Origin: Streptomyces wuyuanensis
GTDB taxonomy: Bacteria; Actinomycetota; Actinomycetes; Streptomycetales; Streptomycetaceae
Length of the DNA: 64,000 nt
Assembly (NCBI RefSeq): GCF_900103455.1
Contig: NZ_FNHI01000031.1
Coordinates: forward strand, 1-64,000
Direction: 5' to 3'
Each line of letters opens with the position of its first letter. The first letter of the stretch is position 1. A program made the position numbers and the translations under genes. A model generated the notes under the pieces. The model ran no database searches. It saw only the letters and a program-made list of their open reading frames with translations, and had not been told where the DNA came from. This document shows, piece by piece, positions 58,918-64,000 of this stretch.

Positions 58918-59103
58918 AGTACCCGGCCCTAAACCGGGCACCCTCACGCATGTCGAGGCCGTGGGCCCGGCCTCGATCGGCAGACACGATCTACGGCTGG
59001 AGTGTCAAGCCCTGCCTCCCTGGTGAAGAAGCCGCCCAACTGAAACGGAAGGTTCGGCGAACGGAGGGGAGTGCTCGCCTACTGTCGGCGTGGAGGCAAA
59101 CAC

Positions 59104-59508
59104 GTGTCCTGGCCGTCTGTGATCATCCTTGTGCCCGCGGAGCGACGACCGTCGCTCGAAGAGCGAATCCGTGGCTTTGAGCTCGTGCCGGATTCCGTGA
59201 TGGGTGACGAAAGGCTGCACTGGCACGGGTACTCGTACTCCCTGGACCTCTCGGGCGGGATCCTGGCGGACTACGAGCCGGACGAGCTCGGGCAAGTGAC
59301 GGCCTCGATCGGCGAACCGTACGCGTTCTACGTGTCGTGCCAGTCCATGGACGCAGCCCGGGCGTTCCTCCGCGACGTCCTTCCTGGTGTCGACGGGCTC
59401 GTCGACACCAACCACTTCGAGATCCTGCAGGCGAGCAGGTTCCTCACACTGCTGGACAGTCATCCCAGTTGGGACTGGCGCCGCCAACCGAGCACGGACC
59501 CTCAGTAG
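59104..59508 (+). CDS. Hypothetical protein
   Basis: 134 residues from the GTG at 59104, which has GGAGG about 9 bases upstream; the frame reaches back to 59071 but without a good site. It is acidic, with a basic N-terminus. The sequence ELVPDSVMGDERLHWHGYSYSLDLSGG and SCQSMDAARAFL suggests an alpha/beta fold. The family is not recognised. Confidence 0.6.
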   Translation: MSWPSVIILVPAERRPSLEERIRGFELVPDSVMGDERLHWHGYSYSLDLSGGILADYEPDELGQVTASIGEPYAFYVSCQSMDAARAFLRDVLPGVDGLVDTNHFEILQASRFLTLLDSHPSWDWRRQPSTDPQ

Positions 59509-59690
59509 GCAGGATCACCTCAGCATCCGTCGCCTGCGGGACCGGATCAGGATGGCAGCGAGGTGCAACGCGGCCCGATACCCACGGTCGCCCGAGAGGA
59601 CCGGTTCGGCCGGCATCAAGGCTCGATCCGGTTTCACTTCGCATCAGTGTCACTGACCGAACAGACACATCCGATCGACTGACCCACCGA

Positions 59691-60311
59691 TCAAAGAGAC
59701 ACGCTCTCAGCCTGGCTGTTGGGCTGTGCGCCTGAGTGCAGCCGGCTCGCAGCCTGGTCCCATGGCCGGGGCTCTACCAGGTCGTCCCTGTCGATGGCGT
59801 CCTCCTCGAACCAGCCCGTCCCCGCGAGCCATGTCCCCAGCCACGCTGCGAGGCCGGCAGAGTCGAGGAACCAGCACTGCTCCCAGGATCCGCCGTTGTA
59901 CGGGTTCGGCTCGAAGAGCAGGACCTGACCGTCCGCACTGAGACAGTCGACGCCTGCATACATGGCGCAGCCCCAGGTCAGGATCGGAACGACACCTTCG
60001 GGCCACTCGGGGTACTCCGCTCCGAGGGACGCCTCACGTCGCGTCATGTATTCGCCCACGACGCTGGAGCCCGGACCGTGAAGTGGCAGCAGTCGGTAGT
60101 CAGGCCCGAAGCCACCGTCGGCCACCTCGCGATACAGGCGAACAAGCAGGGGATGCAGCGCGAAACCCAGTAGCCCCTCGGCCTCCGAGATCTGGGCATC
60201 GTCGACGGGCTCGGGAAGGTCCTTGCTGTCCGACGCGGCCCGGAGGGCAACGCGTTTCACGAGGTCATCAATGTCGGTCACGACCATTATGCTGTCAGAG
60301 GGCACTGACAT
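59691..60311 (-). CDS. SMI1/KNR4 (SUKH) family protein
   Basis: 206 residues. The region LPEPVDDAQISEAEGLLGF then HPLLVRLYREVADGGFGPDY is the usual SUKH start. GCAMYAGVDC, FEPNPYN and a Trp/Phe-rich tail follow. Many SUKH proteins act as immunity proteins for polymorphic toxins, but no toxin gene is next to this one. The ATG at 60311 is used; one at 60287 is also possible. It is probably an orphan. Confidence 0.8.
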   Translation of the reverse strand: MSVPSDSIMVVTDIDDLVKRVALRAASDSKDLPEPVDDAQISEAEGLLGFALHPLLVRLYREVADGGFGPDYRLLPLHGPGSSVVGEYMTRREASLGAEYPEWPEGVVPILTWGCAMYAGVDCLSADGQVLLFEPNPYNGGSWEQCWFLDSAGLAAWLGTWLAGTGWFEEDAIDRDDLVEPRPWDQAASRLHSGAQPNSQAESVSL

Positions 60312-60857
60312 GTCGACGGCGCCAAGCGACCTCGTCGCCCGCTCGCCGGAGCCGAGCGTGTGGATGGGTCGGCGAGATCGACGTACTCAAGGTCGGCCTC
60401 GCCCGCGCCGGGGTCAACCTCGCCCGGATCGACCGGCGTTCCCAGCGACGAACCGTCGCAGGAATTCATGCTGCGAGTGTGGGTGATCGAACGCCTCGGT
60501 CCCCGAAGACGGGAATGCCAACGGGAGTCCGGAGGCATTGGGCACCGACACGCTCGCAGCCCTGGCGATGTCGCCATCAGAAGCTGCGGCCCTCGCCACC
60601 GACTGGCCTGAGCTTCCCTTCGAACAGACCCGTGAGCTGTGGCGGCACAAGAACCCGACAGCCCACCTGGAGCGGCTCATCGGCCACCTGCAGCCCGGCC
60701 CGACGCGCGGCCGGCTTCTTCCCTGGATCGAGACGCGCCGACACCGGCACTGATCGGCATCGGCTGAACTTCACCACCCTGGGTCGAAGTTCAGAGAATG
60801 CGGCCTGCACGTCTACTGCTGCCGGCCCGGGCTGAAGGAACCGGCAGGGCTGCCGGA
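60312..60857 (+). other. Gap with a possible gene remnant
   Basis: About 545 bases. On the plus strand at 60538-60755 a short frame (MGTDTLAALAMSPSEAAALATD, split here; later WRHKNPTAHLERLIGHL) looks protein-like. Another piece at about 60377-60430 (IDVLKVGLARAGVNLARI) reads in a different frame. This could be one decayed gene with frame breaks. The family is not recognised. Confidence 0.35.
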
Positions 60858-61409
60858 TCACCGGACCGAGCGCGCACCGACGCGGACCAGCACGTCGTCG
60901 GCCAGTTCCTGAGGTCTCAGCTCACCGTCCAGGAACACGGTGTCACCGGGCAGCGAGTCCTCTGCGGCAATACACGACTCGATCTTGGACTTACACCACC
61001 TGCGGACCCGCTCATCCTGCTCGGGGTCATCCGGAGTGAAGCTCCGCCCGTCGATCCGCTCCACAAGCACATCCTCGGGGACCTTGAGGAAGAAGTGCTG
61101 CGTAGTGATTCCCACGTCCTTCAGCGCACCGAAGATCTCCTCGACATAGCCGGGGTCGACCAGCGTCATGGGCACCAGGACGGGCCGCTGATACTCCTCG
61201 ACAAGCCCCACGGCCAGGTTCGCGACCTGTCGCCTCCACAGCCGCAGATCCTGAAAATCGCCGGTCGGGACCTCCACGATCTCGCGCAGCACATACCCGA
61301 CCATCTCCGGGTCGTAGACCAGCGCCTCGGGCCAGCGCGAACGTACTTCGTCCACCAGAGTGCTCTTCCCGCTGCCGAACGCGCCGTTCACCCAGACGAT
61401 CACAGACAT
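60858..61409 (-). CDS. TmrB-like P-loop NTPase
   Basis: 183 residues. It starts IVWVNGAFGSGKSTLV (P-loop GAFGSGKST), then ALVYDPEMVGYVLREIVE and GDFQDLRLWRR, which matches the TmrB (tunicamycin-resistance) type of membrane-associated ATP-binding protein. Other P-loop proteins with the same start bind nucleosides or small antibiotics. The ATG at 61409 is preceded by a GGGGAG next to it. Resistance is an inference; nothing else nearby shows an antibiotic target. Confidence 0.8.
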   Translation of the reverse strand: MSVIVWVNGAFGSGKSTLVDEVRSRWPEALVYDPEMVGYVLREIVEVPTGDFQDLRLWRRQVANLAVGLVEEYQRPVLVPMTLVDPGYVEEIFGALKDVGITTQHFFLKVPEDVLVERIDGRSFTPDDPEQDERVRRWCKSKIESCIAAEDSLPGDTVFLDGELRPQELADDVLVRVGARSVR

Positions 61410-61694
61410 CTCCCCGTCGATGGATACCCCGCTGGGCACACCCGCCCCTGAACGACATGCGACACGAGGGTAGGGCCAAATCCTCCTGGTCGGGTTCCGG
61501 CCGGAGGAGCGCAAGCCGGCCGAGTCGCGCGCGACCGACCGGCTCGGGTGTGTTGTCGGTGATCACGACCGTACCCGGCCCCCGTGGTCCCCCCGCCATC
61601 CGGCCGGGGCGTGCACCGCGCGAGTTTCCACGCCCTCTCCGCCACCCCGTTCCTCGTCCCCCGCCCGCCGCCGTCCCCGCCACCGGCCGCACCG

Positions 61695-62921
61695 TCAGGT
61701 CGGCGAATCCGAGGCGCGCCCGTGCCCCGCCGGGCGGGTGGCGTCCGCGACGTCCGCGAGCAGGCCGTAGTACTCCGCCGGCCGCCGGTCGAAGTCGGCT
61801 GCGGCGGCCAGTGCGGTGGGCTCGCCGTCCGGCCCGCGCAGCAGGTCGACCGATGCCTGCGCGAACCGCTCCGCGGCACGGTCCTTCACGGACTCGTCGA
61901 GCAGAAGCCGCAGTTCGGCGACTGCGGCCGACGCACGACGGCGCTGCTCCGGACCTGCGCGCAACATCCTCAGGTGCCCGCCCGCAGGTGCCGCCTCGGC
62001 CAGCAGGGGCTCCAGCCGCACGGCCAGGTCCATGCCCGCCGCCGCCGCGGCGCCTGCGCCCGGGCCCGCCTCCACCAGCACCCGCAGAGCGCCGAGCAGC
62101 GCCGCCGGCTCCGGCGCGTCCGCGTCCAGACGGACCGCCACGTCCTCGCCCACCTCGTCGGCGATCAGCCGCGCGGCGGCCACGGCCACCGCGGCCGTGC
62201 GGCGGCCCACACCGAGGGGCACCAGGCCACCCTCGCGGGCGTCGAGCACGGTCCGCACGCCGCCCTTCGCCAGCCGCCCCGCGCGAAGCGGTCCGGCCTC
62301 GGTGCGCTCCAGCCGGGCGAGCGGAATCCGGCCCAGCTCCGCGTCCACCGACGCTCTGTGCAACGGGGCCCATGCCGTGCGCACCGCGTCGACGGCCCGC
62401 TCGTGGTCGTGCGCCACGGACACGACGGCCTCCCTGAGCAGCGTCGCCCGGCGGAACACATCCGGCCGGGCGCCGCCGACCCGGTACAGCGCGCGCACGT
62501 TCCCACCGACGAAGTCGACGAAGCCGACGACCGTCAGGAGCAGCCCGCCGGCGAGGGTTGCCTCGGAGAGCCGGGTCTGCCGGTCTCACGCCGGGACGTC
62601 GTCCTCCAGGGAGTACAGCTCGCCCCTGCCGGGCCCGTCGGCGATCACGAACCCGGTGTCCCAGCCCAGGCGGGAATCCGGGTCGTAGTTGGGTGCTTTC
62701 AGGATCGGGTCCCGTCCGGCATCGCATCGGTACGGTGCCTCACGCTCGCCGCTGCCGTAGGGATCCGTCCACCGGCCGGTGCACGTGCCGTCGGGCGCCT
62801 CCTCGAGCACGGTCAGGTCCACCTGCCTGAGTTCGGGAAAGCCCGGCGCGATCATGAAAAGGCCCAGCGAGCACCCGATCAGCACCAGGACGAGCGCCAA
62901 CAACCACCGGAAAAGGGGCAC
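61695..62921 (-). pseudogene. Membrane protein with helix-hairpin-helix-like C-terminus, interrupted by one in-frame TGA
   Basis: Two reading blocks lie in the same frame with a single TGA at 62586-62588 between them. The first (from GTG 62921, PLFRWLLALVLVLIGCSLGLFM) has a membrane helix and an outside loop with Cys residues. After the TGA comes a second membrane helix (ATLAGGLLLTVVGFVDFVGG) and a long Ala/Arg-rich helical part with PLGVGRRTAAVAVAAARL, which resembles a helix-hairpin-helix. Homologous Streptomyces proteins appear to run through this point. A nonsense change, or read-through, is likely. Only the C-terminal GTG at 62498 could restart the second block. Confidence 0.65.
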
Positions 62922-63346
62922 GTGCCTCAACCGGGACCTCCCTGACCCATCGCCGGCAGGACGTCGTACACGGTCAGCGTCGTGGACCCCGCGCCGTGCA
63001 TCAAGAGCCGACCCGGGCAGTCGCGCGGCCCTTCGCCTCCCGGCCCCGGCAGTCGCCGGGCACGAGGCGCACGGCGCCCAGGCCGGTGCAGCAGGCGTCC
63101 GGCACGGCGGTGGGCGGACCGGGCGGGAGCGCCCGGCCGGCCCCCACGACCGCCTTCCGCACCGATGCGGTCCGGGGGCGCGCCGGACATCCCCGAGGCG
63201 TGCCGCGTCCCCACCCTCGAACACACTTAGTGACCTGTGTCACATCTCGCGGGGAGGGTCTGCCCTGAGCGGGGGCCCACCGGGTTGTGGAGGTCGACGG
63301 GGGTGATTCACCCCACGGCCATGTCCGATCGACACATTGGAATGAT
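62922..63346. other. Divergent promoter region
   Basis: 425 bases between two divergent genes. It contains a CRP-like palindrome at 63230-63243 and ordinary GC-rich sequence. Confidence 0.5.
63230..63243. promoter_or_regulatory. Candidate Crp-type site
   Basis: GTGACCTGTGTCAC fits the Streptomyces Crp pattern GTG-N6-GNCAC and is symmetric (GTGAC and GTCAC). It lies 104 bases before the lipoprotein start. Confidence 0.4.
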
Positions 63347-64000
63347 GTGACCTCCCTTCCCACAATGCGCGGTGCCCTGCCGGTCGCCGCCGCGGCCGGT
63401 GTGCTGCTGCTCGCCGGGTGCTCCCAGAGCGATGGGCAATCCGCCGTACCCGGGGCCTCCGCCGGTGGCTCGTCGGCAACGGCAGCCGCCCCGAACGGCC
63501 TGCTGACGGTCCCTCATGACGCCGACGAGGAGACGAGGAAGCAGTACCTGTACCAGAACGCCATCGCCGGATGCATGCGCGCGCAGGGCTTCGCCTACAC
63601 CCCGCACGTGGAGGACGCCGGCGACGTCACACCGCTCCCGATCGACGGGCAGGACTACAAGCTGTCGAAGGAGTACCGGGGGAAGTACGGGTACGGCTTC
63701 TCGTACGCCCGGGTCGTCTATCCCCACGACCCCAACGTCATCGGCTCGGAGACCACCACGGACGACGAGCATCCCAATGCGGCGTATCGGGAGGCGCTCG
63801 CCCCGGCCCAGCAGCGGGCCTACGACAAGGCGATGGGCGAGTGGCGGGTGGAGGACGGCAAGAAGCTGGAGTCCCCGGGCTGCCGGAGGGCCGCGGACGT
63901 GAAGGCGTACGGCCCGGAGAAGCCCAAGGCTGAACGCGACCGCGAGCAGGAGGCCGCCAAGGCCGCGGACCGCGCGGCGCAGCAGGCCCTCGACGGGGAC
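63347..64000 (+). CDS. Lipoprotein, 3' end outside the window
   Basis: Partial: at least 218 residues are seen and the frame is open at the right edge. A signal peptide with lipobox LLLAGC (Cys at about 26 from the GTG start) marks a lipoprotein. After a Ser/Gly/Ala-rich linker comes a soluble part with QNAIAGCMRAQGFAYTP and CRRAADVKAYG. The start is GTG at 63347; an in-frame ATG at 63365 is equally possible and neither has a clear ribosome-binding site. The family is not recognised. The Lys/Glu/Ala-rich end looks helical. Confidence 0.75.
   Translation, partial: MTSLPTMRGALPVAAAAGVLLLAGCSQSDGQSAVPGASAGGSSATAAAPNGLLTVPHDADEETRKQYLYQNAIAGCMRAQGFAYTPHVEDAGDVTPLPIDGQDYKLSKEYRGKYGYGFSYARVVYPHDPNVIGSETTTDDEHPNAAYREALAPAQQRAYDKAMGEWRVEDGKKLESPGCRRAADVKAYGPEKPKAERDREQEAAKAADRAAQQALDGD

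Overview
The window is about 72% GC, dense, and full of families typical of soil actinomycetes: SpoIIE-type phosphatases, an ECF sigma factor, MarR and GntR regulators, Gly/Cys-rich small membrane proteins, many GTG and TTG starts, and strong hairpin terminators without long U tracts. This points to a Streptomyces-like chromosome, probably a chromosomal arm, because accessory, secreted and broken genes outnumber housekeeping ones. No rRNA, tRNA, CRISPR array or intact insertion sequence was seen.

Layout. 1-1289 is the start of a PAS/PAS/GAF sensor, cut by the window edge. 1565-4740 is an isolated two-gene cassette: a large toxin-like protein with membrane helices, a type IVb prepilin (Flp-like) segment and a C-terminal nuclease-like domain, overlapping by 4 bases with a probable immunity gene. 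4839-8054 holds a methyltransferase and a YtrABC-like GntR/ABC operon. 8113-9757 is a frameshifted membrane glycosyltransferase-like gene. 9826-13588 is a four-gene overlapping operon (patatin, UGT-type glycosyltransferase, membrane protein, hydrolase). 14108-17428 is a redox block: ECF sigma, nitroreductase, azoreductase and a MarR regulator whose two palindromes share a core motif. 17502-24752 holds an epoxide hydrolase, a secreted beta-helix protein, a CPA2 antiporter and a thioredoxin reductase. 25207-32276 is a signalling block: an anti-sigma/phosphatase hybrid divergent from a hybrid histidine kinase with a long HAMP array and its response regulator. 32470-40981 holds secreted proteins (DUF4394, CAP, a 1274-residue subtilase), an nhaA remnant, a MepB-family gene and a MarR-GNAT fusion. 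41269-45122 is a three-subunit molybdenum aldehyde oxidoreductase of the PaoABC type. 46290-50394 is a broken GH92 mannosidase fused to a purple-acid-phosphatase-like domain. 51083-64000 holds DUF899, another PAS/SpoIIE phosphatase, a receptor-like protein with an outside solute-binding domain, small orphan proteins including a SUKH protein, a TmrB-like P-loop protein, a gene split by one in-frame stop, and a lipoprotein cut by the edge.

How the parts fit. Three PP2C/PAS/GAF sensors, the HAMP-array kinase and the ECF factor form a stress-signalling theme. The MarR, nitroreductase and azoreductase genes look like a small redox regulon under one repressor. At least five genes look damaged: a frameshift from loss of one 8-bp repeat unit, a GH92 deletion, an in-frame TGA, a decayed sigma tail, and an nhaA fragment. 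This fits a plastic region. The prepilin-linked toxin cassette is the most novel system seen.
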